From Paenibacillus solani (GTDB lineage Bacteria > Bacillota > Bacilli > Paenibacillales > Paenibacillaceae), in the NCBI RefSeq assembly GCF_001277345.1, contig NZ_LIUT01000001.1, positions 2,248,623 to 2,286,688 on the forward strand: DNA of 38,066 bases. Direction: 5' to 3'. This document shows, one piece after another, positions 1 through 7,349 of the stretch. Under the pieces are notes generated by a model. The model saw only the letters and a list, made by a program, of their open reading frames with translations. It was not told where the DNA came from and did not search any database. Positions within the stretch are counted from its first letter, which is position 1; the number at the start of each line of letters is the position of its first letter. Both the position numbers and the translations under genes were made by a program.

Positions 1-28
1 CAATGTTCAGGCTTTTTTATATGGCATG

Positions 29-553
29 TTATGTAAGTTGCATCGTTGTGATACAAGTATTGTTATCTTTAAAAGTAGCGATTTCAGATTCTGCTGTTTT
101 TCCATCATACATAATTTTCACTTGATATTTCCGATCCCGTGGTAACCATAGATCAATAAAACCATTCTCCAAAGAAGTAATCTTCTCATCCATGACTACA
201 GTACCTTCTTCATCCTGAATATACACATCGAAGTTTTTGGCTGCCAATTCACCTTGGCACCCCGTTAAGCTGTGGATCGCACATTCATGTGTACTTTCAA
301 TAAACGGTGCAATGGAAACAAAGAACTCATCCTTTGGAAGGTCATAAGAAGTCTTGTTCCCCTTATCCGTCACAATGAGTTCATGTGATGTAATGGATGC
401 ACTGACATCCTCAAAGGTACCAACACTATACATATGGACTTTTTCTTTAATATCCTGTGGCTCCGCATCATTCGATGCACTGTTATCGTTGTTACAAGCT
501 ACTGATACCAGACTCAGTAATAAAGCTGAAGCTATGAGCAAAACCTTTTTCAT
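29..553 (-). CDS. cueP: CueP-like copper-binding lipoprotein
   Basis: Probable extracytoplasmic copper-binding protein of the CueP family. The 174-aa product begins with a lipoprotein signal (hydrophobic stretch, lipobox ending LVSVAC, lipidated Cys20), so it should be anchored on the outer face of the membrane. Cys91, Cys99 and Cys167 keep the spacing (8 and 68) that I recall for the three conserved cysteines of Salmonella CueP, and the CQGEL, GFIDLWLPR and NTCITTMQL segments are family hallmarks. In enterobacteria CueP binds periplasmic copper and can supply it to superoxide dismutase; the role in a Gram-positive is inferred. It is monocistronic as far as can be seen. GGAG lies 11 nt before the ATG. 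Confidence 0.85.
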   Translation of the reverse strand: MKKVLLIASALLLSLVSVACNNDNSASNDAEPQDIKEKVHMYSVGTFEDVSASITSHELIVTDKGNKTSYDLPKDEFFVSIAPFIESTHECAIHSLTGCQGELAAKNFDVYIQDEEGTVVMDEKITSLENGFIDLWLPRDRKYQVKIMYDGKTAESEIATFKDNNTCITTMQLT

Positions 554-590
554 ACATTATTTCACTCCTGTTATCTTGTCATATTGAAAG

Positions 591-609
591 TCAAACTTGT
601 TTGATTGTA
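591..609 (-). promoter_or_regulatory. Extended -10 and dyad upstream of cueP
   Basis: Reading toward cueP, TGATACAAT resembles an extended -10 (TACAAT at 609-604). Directly downstream is a perfect dyad TCAAAC-tt-GTTTGA (591-604), at the expected transcription start. It is a good candidate operator, possibly for a metal-responsive regulator, but which one cannot be told from sequence. Confidence 0.4.
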
Positions 610-692
610 TCACATATCCACTTAAGAAATCGGTGCTTAAACTCACATTCGTCTCCCACTCTAAGACTCTAAACAAGATCATACGTCAACAT

Positions 693-719
693 AAAAAAAG
701 CCCCGGATTTCCGCGACTT
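693..719 (-). terminator. Intrinsic terminator of the MarR/nitroreductase operon
   Basis: On the minus strand a 9-bp stem (arms 719-711 and 706-698, one mismatch, one wobble, AAAT loop) is followed by seven T. It lies about 50 bp after the ABM monooxygenase stop. Confidence 0.6.
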
Positions 720-769
720 CTTAAGCATATATGATCATGTCGTCCGACTTGCCGGAATATGAACTGTTA

Positions 770-1066
770 TTATTTGCTGATGGGTTGACCTACAAAAGCC
801 TCAGCATGTAAAGGGGCTGTCAAGTATTTTGGAGCTTTTGCTACGAACGCCTGGAAATGGCTGCTTGCATTGTGAGCTGCTACTGCATCTTGGTCTTTCC
901 ACTGTTCGACCATCAGATATGTGTTTTCCTGGTCGGTATCCTTCATGAGCTTATACGATACATTCCCTGCTTCCGCGCGGGATGACTCAATTAGTTCTTG
1001 TACGGTCTCCAGAAACTCCGCTTCTACTACCGGGTTGATTTTCATTTCTGCATGAATAATAATCAT
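770..1066 (-). CDS. ABM-family (YgiN-like) monooxygenase
   Basis: 98-aa protein of the antibiotic-biosynthesis-monooxygenase fold, a dimeric ferredoxin-like alpha/beta domain. It starts MIIIHAEMKI and carries the typical pattern ESSRAEAGNVSYKL, then YLMVEQWKDQDAVAAHNASSHF (residues about 28-72), as in YgiN-type quinol monooxygenases. Start chosen at 1066: GAGG sits 8 nt upstream, whereas the ATG at 1072 is only 2 nt from it. It begins 10 nt after the nitroreductase stop, so the two are co-transcribed under the upstream MarR regulator. The likely role is handling of quinones or other electrophiles; the substrate is unknown. Confidence 0.8.
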   Translation of the reverse strand: MIIIHAEMKINPVVEAEFLETVQELIESSRAEAGNVSYKLMKDTDQENTYLMVEQWKDQDAVAAHNASSHFQAFVAKAPKYLTAPLHAEAFVGQPISK

Positions 1067-1076
1067 TGTCATATCC

Positions 1077-1715
1077 TCACTTCCACTCCGCAATACGATC
1101 AATAGGCAGACGAGTAGTTCTACGTGCCTCTTTAGCAGCTTTACCTACAGATATAAGCATAACCGGGACATAACGATCCTTCTCCATACCAAATGCTTCT
1201 GCAATTCGGGATTTGTCATATCCGCCAATCGGGTTTGTATCATATCCATGGGCACGAGCAGAAAGCATAAGCTGCATGGATACCAGACCACTGTCAATAA
1301 GAATCATTTCGCGAAAAGCTCGTGCTGGCATACGTCCAAAAAGATCCGTATAGTTCGCCATAATTTGCTCTTTGATCTCTTGCGGTAAGAATCCTTTCTC
1401 TACAGCAGAACTCATGATCTCGTCTGCATTGTCAAATGCATTCATATCACCGAAAACAGCAATGACTGCCGAAGAAGTTGTAACTTGCGTTTTGTTGCCT
1501 GGTGCAAGCTCTTCAAGCGTCGATTTACCTTCTGGGCTATCAATGACAAGAAATCTCCAAGGCTGAAGATTAACGGATGATGGTGCCAATGTCGCTTCTT
1601 CCAATATTTCAGTCATTTCCTCACGGCTAATTTTGACCGCGGGATCATACACACGTACAGAGCGCCGAGAAGTAATAATTTCTTTATAATCATTGTTTAA
1701 GGATGTTACAGTCAT
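1077..1715 (-). CDS. Nitroreductase family protein (YodC-like)
   Basis: 212-aa FMN-dependent NAD(P)H nitroreductase. The N-terminal SRRSVRVYD contains the FMN phosphate-binding arginines, APSSVNLQPWRF (about 45-56) is the conserved APS/NxQPW FMN segment, and the C-terminal half has GYDTNPIGGYDK and RYVPVMLISVGK (about 155-195). Overall similarity is to Bacillus subtilis YodC, which is controlled by the MarR-type regulator YodB in response to quinones and diamide. Here too a MarR gene lies immediately upstream (21-nt gap) and an ABM monooxygenase downstream, so a quinone/electrophile detoxification operon is likely. The actual substrate is not shown by the sequence. Confidence 0.85.
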   Translation of the reverse strand: MTVTSLNNDYKEIITSRRSVRVYDPAVKISREEMTEILEEATLAPSSVNLQPWRFLVIDSPEGKSTLEELAPGNKTQVTTSSAVIAVFGDMNAFDNADEIMSSAVEKGFLPQEIKEQIMANYTDLFGRMPARAFREMILIDSGLVSMQLMLSARAHGYDTNPIGGYDKSRIAEAFGMEKDRYVPVMLISVGKAAKEARRTTRLPIDRIAEWK

Positions 1716-1736
1716 GGTATTCTCTCCTATTCTCTA

Positions 1737-2147
1737 TCATGAATTGGTCTTACTTGTATCTTTCATTCGATGTATCTGGTTGTTTAGCTTCTGAAGAGCT
1801 TGAATTAACCCAAGTCGTTCTGATTCTGTGAGGTCTACCTGCAGTTCCTCCAGGAAACGATCTTTCTCCGCTTTAAACATGGCTACTTTATCTTTGCCCT
1901 CTTCGGTTAGCTGAACTAACGTAATCCGATTGTCGCTCTCACATCGGGTTCGCTGAAGGATTCCTTCGGCTTCCAATTGCTGAACATGGCGAGTTACAGC
2001 AGCTGGATCAATAGACACTGCTTTCTGCAGATCCGATTGGCTAATTTGGCCACCCGTCAGTTTGCACAGAAGTTCAAGTCGATTGGGACTAACCCCAGCA
2101 CAGCGTTCAAACCGGGTCGCAATATGCTTGTTTAAATGCAATAGCAA
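1737..2147 (-). CDS. MarR-family transcriptional regulator
   Basis: Winged-helix MarR-type regulator, likely autorepressor of its operon. Visible elements are recognition-helix region QSDLQKAVSIDPAAVTRHVQ (about 37-56), the wing LEAEGILQRTRCESDNRITLV (about 58-78) and a helical C-terminal dimerisation part. The only standard start codon in the region is TTG at 2147, giving 136 aa, but it has no Shine-Dalgarno. A strong GGAGG lies at 2193-2189, and the reading frame stays open up to it, encoding residues such as TDDLLYL that look like the missing first helix. Translation may therefore begin at an ATC at 2183 or 2180. First gene of the MarR/nitroreductase/ABM operon. Confidence 0.85.
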   Translation of the reverse strand: MLLHLNKHIATRFERCAGVSPNRLELLCKLTGGQISQSDLQKAVSIDPAAVTRHVQQLEAEGILQRTRCESDNRITLVQLTEEGKDKVAMFKAEKDRFLEELQVDLTESERLGLIQALQKLNNQIHRMKDTSKTNS

Positions 2148-2198
2148 ATACAGCAGGTCGTCTGTATGACATCTAGAGATGATAAAAACCTCCTTTTG

Positions 2199-2227
2199 AT
2201 TGACCCATCAATAGTTGATGGGTCAAT
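2199..2227. promoter_or_regulatory. Perfect 13-bp dyad: MarR operator
   Basis: Arms ATTGACCCATCAA (2199-2211) and TTGATGGGTCAAT (2215-2227) with spacer TAG. The dyad begins at the -10 box of the marR promoter and covers the transcription start, the typical placement of an autorepressor operator. Confidence 0.75.
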
Positions 2228-2254
2228 GATAAATCTTTATGTAACGAAAATCAA
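2226..2254 (-). promoter_or_regulatory. Sigma-A promoter of the MarR operon
   Basis: -35 TTGATT (2254-2249), 17-nt spacer, -10 TATCAT (2231-2226), immediately followed by the perfect operator dyad and then the GGAGG ribosome binding site. Confidence 0.6.
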
Positions 2255-2612
2255 GTCCCTTTGCACTGATTTCCAGAAATTTATATATAGAAACAGGAAT
2301 CGATTCGCAAGAAACTTTATCATGTTAATAATTATGAATATGATCGAGAACGATTGGTTTCTATTTACTCTGAACATACCCTTTCCGATAAAGAGAGAGG
2401 ATGCTTGCTCTGAATGGACATCCTGCAATAAGCCAAAAGAGATGCACGGACAAATTATGGAGATATTGCTGCGAACGAGGATTACTTAAATAGCACCAAA
2501 GGACGATCGGATATGGAAATGCCCTGGGCAGGATGGTTTGGGTCGCTAAAGGTAAATGAGGATATATTAACTGAGCTTTTTGGGGATTATGTATATAAGT
2601 AACAATAACGAG
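2255..2612. other. Intergenic stretch with possible coding remnant
   Basis: No convincing gene lies here. Part of it (2432-2602, plus strand) is an open frame of 56 codons ending in TAA with protein-like composition (DYLNSTKGRSDMEMPWAGWF, then ILTELFGDYVYK) but no start codon with a ribosome binding site, and stops close upstream. It could be the 3' remnant of a decayed gene; I do not recognise a family. Confidence 0.3.
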
Positions 2613-2646
2613 AAAAAGGGACCCATTTCACATCGATTGGGTCCCT
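2613..2646 (-). terminator. Terminator after the anti-sigma gene
   Basis: Minus-strand hairpin AGGGACCCA (2646-2638) with TGGGTCCCT (2625-2617), 12-nt loop, followed by TTTTC. It lies just after the stop of the anti-sigma-like gene. Confidence 0.8.
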
Positions 2647-2656
2647 CTTCTTATTC

Positions 2657-3160
2657 CTACGGGTTCGCTGTTCCGTTAATTTTCTCGAAGAGCGGGGCCA
2701 GCTTTGGGAGGAGCTGCTCAAACTGCTGCTGTTCTTCTTTGGTTAGCTTATCCATATGTTTAATTCCTTTTTCATCGGTCATCTTCAGCTTTAATTGCAC
2801 CATCTGCTTGAATAGGTCCATAAATTCCTCGAATTCCTCTTCGGTGAGCTTGCTCTTTGCTGCTTGAAGCATTCCCTCGATCTCGTCATAGCTTTCCTGC
2901 GATCCGCCGTGCTGTTCCATAGTCTTAACGGAACCGAATATTTCATCGGCTAGATAGGAAGAAGCAAATACGGCTGACGGAATCAGGATTACTGCTGCGA
3001 TAATACCTGCGATCATGCGTTTTTTCATTGGAGATCTACCTCTCTTATTACTCACATAGTGTTGATAGGACTGACTTACACGCCCATGTAAATCGGATGG
3101 ATAGTGCATCGAATCGGCCACCTGACGAAGCTCTTCTTGCAATTCCTTTTCAATGGACAT
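2657..3160 (-). CDS. Anti-sigma factor-like membrane protein (DUF3600-like)
   Basis: 167-aa single-pass membrane protein, probably holding the adjacent ECF sigma factor inactive. Residues 1-45 are cytoplasmic and charged, 46-68 form one transmembrane helix (MIAGIIAAVILIPSAVFASS), and the outer part is helical and glutamate/lysine-rich (YLADEIFGSV, then LTEEEFEEFMDLFKQMVQL). That C-terminal part resembles DUF3600, known from an ECF sigma negative effector in Bacillus anthracis; this family call is from memory. The ATG overlaps the end of the sigma gene by 11 nt and has its own GGGAGGAG, so the two are translationally coupled. Confidence 0.65.
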   Translation of the reverse strand: MSIEKELQEELRQVADSMHYPSDLHGRVSQSYQHYVSNKRGRSPMKKRMIAGIIAAVILIPSAVFASSYLADEIFGSVKTMEQHGGSQESYDEIEGMLQAAKSKLTEEEFEEFMDLFKQMVQLKLKMTDEKGIKHMDKLTKEEQQQFEQLLPKLAPLFEKINGTANP

Positions 3161-3713
3161 ACGATTCTCCTCCCGTCATCTCGAATCGTTTCCGAAGTTC
3201 TTTGATTGCCAGATGATGTCTGGATTTCACTGTGCCGACGGGGATCTGCAGAATGTCTGCGATTTCTTCGAGAGCATAATCGTGAAAATAGCGCAGGATG
3301 ACGACCACGCGCAGTTTGTACGACAGCTGGCGGACAAGGCTGAACAGCTCATGCTGCATTTCTGACTGCAGGACAGCTTTATCCGTCCACTCAAACTGTT
3401 CACAAGTTAACTGGCGGTTTCGTTCAAAGATACGAATTCGCCGCCAGGCCTTTCTTTTCCAATCCTGGACAAGCCGCACCGTAATCCCGTGCAACCAAAA
3501 TCGAAATGGCCGGTTATGGTCGTACTTGTCAATCGAGCGCCACATATGCATGTAAACTTCATTCACGATATCTTCAATATCCTGTTTGTTGTAGACGAGA
3601 AAAGCAACCGTCCGATAGACGTCTTGGTGAGTCGCCTGATAGACAAGCTGAAAGGCTGACTCATCGCCCGTCGCAGCTTTTTCAAGCCACTGAAATAAAT
3701 CTTTATCATTCAT
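3150..3713 (-). CDS. ECF-type RNA polymerase sigma factor
   Basis: 187-aa group-4 sigma factor. Region 2 spans about residues 20-90 (DIEDIVNEVYMHMWRSIDKY, then RPFRFWLHGITVRLVQDWKR, the -10 recognition part). Region 4 is near 125-180 (YALEEIADILQIPVGTVKSR is the -35 recognition helix-turn-helix). The open frame extends 75 codons further upstream, but AGGAGG precedes the ATG at 3713 and an ECF-type promoter lies inside the extension, so the shorter start is taken. It overlaps the membrane anti-sigma-like gene, giving a sigma/anti-sigma operon likely responding to envelope stress. Confidence 0.9.
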   Translation of the reverse strand: MNDKDLFQWLEKAATGDESAFQLVYQATHQDVYRTVAFLVYNKQDIEDIVNEVYMHMWRSIDKYDHNRPFRFWLHGITVRLVQDWKRKAWRRIRIFERNRQLTCEQFEWTDKAVLQSEMQHELFSLVRQLSYKLRVVVILRYFHDYALEEIADILQIPVGTVKSRHHLAIKELRKRFEMTGGESYVH

Positions 3714-3744
3714 GGGGGCCCCTCCTGAACGTGTTACAACTCTT

Positions 3745-3772
3745 AATTCGCTCCCGGGGAGAAAAAGGTTCA
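3745..3772 (-). promoter_or_regulatory. ECF-type autoregulatory promoter
   Basis: TGAACC followed by a T-run (3772-3767 plus downstream Ts), a 16-nt spacer and CGAATT (3750-3745). It resembles the TGAAAC-N16-CGT class used by ECF sigmas, 31 nt before the sigma start codon. Confidence 0.45.
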
Positions 3773-3878
3773 GTAAAAAATAAACTTTTTTATAAGCTGG
3801 CAGCGTTAAAACATCATCTATATCGTCCATGATTATACTTTGACGATCCCACAGCGATATCCCTTCATCGTTTGAAAT

Positions 3879-3905
3879 AAAAAAAGCCGCGTTATTCGCG
3901 ACTTT
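3879..3905 (-). terminator. Terminator of the TPR/AAA operon
   Basis: Minus-strand stem AAAGTCGCG / CGCGGCTTT with loop AATAA and seven T, 78 nt past the stop of the TPR gene. Confidence 0.8.
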
Positions 3906-3982
3906 AAAAGACTGTATATTATTCTCTTCTGATGCCATTTAACAGCACAAAATATTAGAATTTATTTCTCATATATAGGAGC

Positions 3983-4855
3983 TTATACTCCTCTGCGTCC
4001 CCAGCCGAATACTTTGACATGCACAATGGCTTTGGTTACCCAATGTGAGAGTACATACAACACGATAAACAGGATTACCAACGGCCTAAATAATAGCACC
4101 GCCACCATCCAGGTGAGCAGAATCTGCCAAGCCTTCATTTTTCGCAAAAATTTTATTGGCCATAAAATGATTTTAAATAAGATTTGGTTATGCTGAAGCG
4201 CCTCTAAATATTCATTCTGATACTGTTTGTCGTCCGGATCCAAGCGAACAGCATTCCTCATATACGTCTCTTTCAGCTTGTATTCCCCGCGCTGGCCAGC
4301 TGCCATACCGAGAAAAAAATATACTTCACATGATTCCATATTATTATTAAGTGCGACTCTTTCCAAGCTGGCAGAATCCTCATAGTTTCTCAGCAATGCT
4401 TCTGTATAGCTTAATAGGGCCAAATATAGCGGTGATTCCGGACGCAATTCAAGTGCATGCGAAATTGCCGTCTTCGCTTGGTTTGGTCTGCCTTTAGTGT
4501 TATACATATTGGCTTGCAGATAATAATAATGAGGCTCATAGGGATCTATTCTTAATGCTTCCTGCACAGCTTCTTGGAAAGCCCGATCTTTATCCGTAGC
4601 GTAGTAAACACTAACCCGCACGAACCATGCCAGCTGCTGCTCCGGTTCTCGACTAAGCGCCTGATTCGACCAATAGAGTGCTTTGTCATATTCGTTCATA
4701 AAGAGGTGAATTTGTGAGATTAACGCAAAGACATCCGGGTCCTCCGGTTCTTGTCTAAGCAGCTGCTCAGCTTCCTGTAATGCTTCTTTATACCGCCTCC
4801 ATTCGATGAGCTGCTGCGCCTTAGCATATGCGGTGTAATCATGTATGTTCTCCAC
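3983..4855 (-). CDS. TPR-repeat protein with C-terminal membrane anchor
   Basis: 290-aa protein built of about six consecutive 34-residue tetratricopeptide repeats (residues about 9-212; e.g. RRYKEALQEAEQLLRQEPED, EYDKALYWSNQALSREPEQQ, GRPNQAKTAISHALELRPES). A hydrophobic C-terminal segment follows (about 240-275) that would make one or two membrane passes, then a short basic tail. TPRs bind partner proteins, and the gene lies 23 nt downstream of an AAA+ ATPase on the same strand, so the likely job is adaptor or membrane docking for that ATPase. No enzymatic motif is present. The exact process is unknown. GGAGG-type ribosome binding site precedes the ATG. Confidence 0.8.
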   Translation of the reverse strand: MENIHDYTAYAKAQQLIEWRRYKEALQEAEQLLRQEPEDPDVFALISQIHLFMNEYDKALYWSNQALSREPEQQLAWFVRVSVYYATDKDRAFQEAVQEALRIDPYEPHYYYLQANMYNTKGRPNQAKTAISHALELRPESPLYLALLSYTEALLRNYEDSASLERVALNNNMESCEVYFFLGMAAGQRGEYKLKETYMRNAVRLDPDDKQYQNEYLEALQHNQILFKIILWPIKFLRKMKAWQILLTWMVAVLLFRPLVILFIVLYVLSHWVTKAIVHVKVFGWGRRGV

Positions 4856-4878
4856 CTGCTATTTCCCTCCTGATACAA

Positions 4879-5838
4879 TTATGACTTGACGCCATGCTTC
4901 TTAATGTAATCCAACACGATTTGATAATCGCGGTTTGAATCACTGAATGTCGCATAATTCTTTGCCGTAGCGAACCAGTCGAGGGTCGTTGCCTTCCGCC
5001 CTTTGGCCGATCGTTTTAAGTCATCCTGAGTAATCGGCTGGATCTCACCCTTCTCAAAAGTTCGTTCCATCGCTGATTCCACAGCATCCTTAACCAGCTG
5101 CTCTAAGTCGGCTCCGGAATAAAGCTTCGTCTCTGCAGCTATTTTGGACAGGTTCAGCGTACCCAGAGGCTTGCCTGAAAGCTTCAGTTCGAGAATGGTT
5201 TGCCGCTCTGACTCTTCAGGCGGCGGTACAAAAACAAGATGGTTAAACCGTCCAGGACGTCTCAATGCGGAATCCAGATACCAGGGTGTATTGGTTGCGC
5301 CGATGACAAATACGTTATCATTCTCCGCTTGCAGACCGTCAAGCTCCAACAATAATTGATTAACGAGCATGCGATCATGATGCTGGCGCATTTGATGACG
5401 GCTGCCGCCAAGGGCATCGATTTCATCTATGAAAAGAACGCACGGCTTGCTCTCCCGCGCTTTTTCGAATATATCGTGTAGGTTATGCTCGCTCTGGCCG
5501 GAATACATGGAAAGAATCGACTGAAGCTCGACATGAAAAAAATTAGCATTGATCTCACCTGCCACAGCACGCGCCAAGAACGTTTTGCCACATCCAGGAG
5601 GCCCGAACAAGAGCAGGCTTCCTCCAGCTTGTTTGCCGTATGCGGCAAATACTTCCGGCTGCTTCAAGGGCATTATGAAGTTCATTCTAATTTTTTTCTT
5701 AACCTCTTCCAGGCCTCCGACGTCGGCAAACGTCTCTTTAGGTTTCTCCGACTCCACAAGCGATTGATCTTCTTTGCTAAAATGAATGAGTTTTAAATTT
5801 TTGCGTCTTTGTTCCGCTAGTTCATCATAATCCGACAT
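4879..5838 (-). CDS. AAA+ ATPase, Cdc48/FtsH-like, without protease domain
   Basis: 319-aa single-ring AAA+ ATPase. Walker A GPPGCGKT at 79-86, Walker B VLFIDEID at about 134-141, sensor-1 VIGATNTPW, and the arginine-finger segment SALRRPGRF put it in the classical FtsH/Cdc48 clade. The N-terminal 35 residues are helical and charged with no transmembrane segment, and there is no zinc-protease HExxH domain, so it is a cytoplasmic remodelling ATPase rather than an FtsH protease. Start at 5838 (MSDYDELAEQ) rather than 5880 because GGGAGAGAG lies at proper distance. It is followed closely by a TPR membrane protein, which may bring substrates to it. Confidence 0.88.
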   Translation of the reverse strand: MSDYDELAEQRRKNLKLIHFSKEDQSLVESEKPKETFADVGGLEEVKKKIRMNFIMPLKQPEVFAAYGKQAGGSLLLFGPPGCGKTFLARAVAGEINANFFHVELQSILSMYSGQSEHNLHDIFEKARESKPCVLFIDEIDALGGSRHQMRQHHDRMLVNQLLLELDGLQAENDNVFVIGATNTPWYLDSALRRPGRFNHLVFVPPPEESERQTILELKLSGKPLGTLNLSKIAAETKLYSGADLEQLVKDAVESAMERTFEKGEIQPITQDDLKRSAKGRKATTLDWFATAKNYATFSDSNRDYQIVLDYIKKHGVKS

Positions 5839-6007
5839 CTGGCTCTCTCTCCCTGTAGTATTTTCTATTAAGAATATCATATTTCCATATATTAGGGATT
5901 AAATAATGTCGATTATATCCAATATTCCTTGAAATGAACAATTTCCAGATGTTACATTTAGATAGTGTAGTAGAGTCAATACTAAAAATGGAGAGAAGGA
6001 TGCCAAG

Positions 6008-6496
6008 ATGGGAATGTACGGTTATTACTTTGCTCTGGATGACAAACTGGTGCAGCAAATCGATGCAGGCGAGATTGAATTGAAGAGTTTAAACATAAAA
6101 GATTATCCCGGACTGGATATTGATAGAGCTTGGGAGGCGATTCACTATTTGCTATGTGGAGATATAGCCGAAGGTGAGCCCCCACTTAGCTATGTTGTTC
6201 CCATAACGACAGAGCGAGGCATCGACTTTGGTTCATTCGGGGCGTTCTCCTTACGTGCCGATCAAGTTGCAGAAGCGCACCAGAAGATCTCTGAGCTGAA
6301 TGAAGAGCAGCTCCGATCGCGATACGATTTCCCGACCATGATCAAGGAAGAGGTATATCCTCTTGAGCCTGGCATGGTTTCAGTCGAGGATGAGGACGAG
6401 TTCTTTGCCTTCATGCTGCAGCATTTTAATGAGATACGTCGTTTCTACGGCGAAACCGCTGCCGAGGGCAAGGGTTTGATTTTTTACATTTTCTGA
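6008..6496 (+). CDS. DUF1877 (YfbM-like) protein
   Basis: 162-aa soluble protein. It starts MGMYGYYFAL and continues LDIDRAWEAIHYLLCG, then a variable middle and a C-terminal helix ending FYGETAAEGKGLIFYIF. This layout matches the DUF1877 family typified by Escherichia coli YfbM, whose function is not known. AGAAGG precedes the ATG by 8 nt. It is transcribed divergently from the AAA+ ATPase, with a 169-nt AT-rich region between them that must hold both promoters, and it has its own terminator. Confidence 0.8.
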   Translation: MGMYGYYFALDDKLVQQIDAGEIELKSLNIKDYPGLDIDRAWEAIHYLLCGDIAEGEPPLSYVVPITTERGIDFGSFGAFSLRADQVAEAHQKISELNEEQLRSRYDFPTMIKEEVYPLEPGMVSVEDEDEFFAFMLQHFNEIRRFYGETAAEGKGLIFYIF

Positions 6497-6546
6497 TTTG
6501 CATGGCCCTGCTCATATCCCCGCACTAATGCTTTTTAGAAATATGT

Positions 6547-6580
6547 AAGAGGGCTCGAAATTATTTGAGCCCTCTTTATT
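6547..6580 (+). terminator. Terminator between DUF1877 gene and metallophore operon
   Basis: Perfect stem AAGAGGGCTC (6547-6556) / GAGCCCTCTT (6567-6576), extended by A-T pairs into the loop, followed by TTATTTCT on the plus strand. It lies between convergent genes and may also end the long metallophore operon coming from the right. Confidence 0.8.
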
Positions 6581-6621
6581 TCTATTGTTCAGTTGGGGGC
6601 AGTAGTTCATTGAAGCGTATA

Positions 6622-7311
6622 TTACGCTTGTGGTGCTACAAATCGGAATAAATAGGATTGTTCATACGCAAATTGTAATTGATCTACTACCCGGTTATAC
6701 CACTTCTTCCCATGGGAAAGATCAACAAAGCCTGCTGGCAGCATGCGGCGAACGCTCACCTGAAATCCTGCCTGCATGAACGCTTGGGTTATAGTATCCA
6801 GGTTGTGATCCTGCATCGGAATAACCGCATTGCTATTAATGCGCTCTCGTATTGCGGGCAAACTGGGATTGCTTGTGTAATCGGCAAAGGTTGCATAATA
6901 GACTCCGCCAGGTTTGAGACAGGATTTGATCTTCAACGCATGATCATCCAGATTTGGAATCAAATATAGCACAGCAAGACTAAATGCAAAATCAAAACGA
7001 TGCACAAACTGTTCAGGCTGCCCGGTAGCATGAAATTCAAGCGGCAGTCCTCCCTTGCGCTGGTTCGCAATTTCAATAGACTGTCGTGCAAGATCTGTTC
7101 CAACTCCTTCTTTGAAAGGGCGTAACTCATATAGAAGTCTTAAAAACCCTCCCTGGTTACAGCCAAAATCAAGGACACTGCAATCTTCCAGATTCTCTTC
7201 CGGTATGAAACCGAGCACTCTCTTCCAGTGTGGAATATGATCATCCTCCATCCCCTGCTCCCCTTCACCCGGATGTTGCCACCACACCTCATATAGCGAC
7301 TGTTCGTTCAA
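6622..7311 (-). CDS. Class I SAM methyltransferase, last gene of metallophore operon
   Basis: About 229-aa Rossmann-fold methyltransferase. Motif I is VLDFGCNQGGFLR (about 47-59), the acidic motif II region is GVGTDLARQSIEIA, and FDFAFSLAVLYLIPNL and LKPGGVYYATFADY give motifs IV-VI. The longest frame begins ATG at 7329, but AAGGAGG lies just inside it, 8 nt before a TTG at 7311; that TTG is the better start. It follows the EamA exporter by 38 nt with no terminator, so it belongs to the cntLMABCDF operon. Such a gene is not part of the staphylopine or pseudopaline core, so it may methylate the metallophore; that is inference and the substrate could be unrelated. Confidence 0.8.
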   Translation of the reverse strand: MNEQSLYEVWWQHPGEGEQGMEDDHIPHWKRVLGFIPEENLEDCSVLDFGCNQGGFLRLLYELRPFKEGVGTDLARQSIEIANQRKGGLPLEFHATGQPEQFVHRFDFAFSLAVLYLIPNLDDHALKIKSCLKPGGVYYATFADYTSNPSLPAIRERINSNAVIPMQDHNLDTITQAFMQAGFQVSVRRMLPAGFVDLSHGKKWYNRVVDQLQFAYEQSYLFRFVAPQA

Positions 7312-7349
7312 ATTAAGAACCTCCTTCATACAAAATAAATGGGCAGAGT

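Noticed and set aside
2166..2489. 107-aa plus-strand ORF
   Set aside because: It runs over the MarR promoter and operator, has no ribosome binding site and an odd composition.
3714..3938. 75-codon N-terminal extension of the sigma factor
   Set aside because: No ribosome binding site, overlaps a terminator of the upstream operon and an ECF-type promoter; the ATG at 3713 has AGGAGG.
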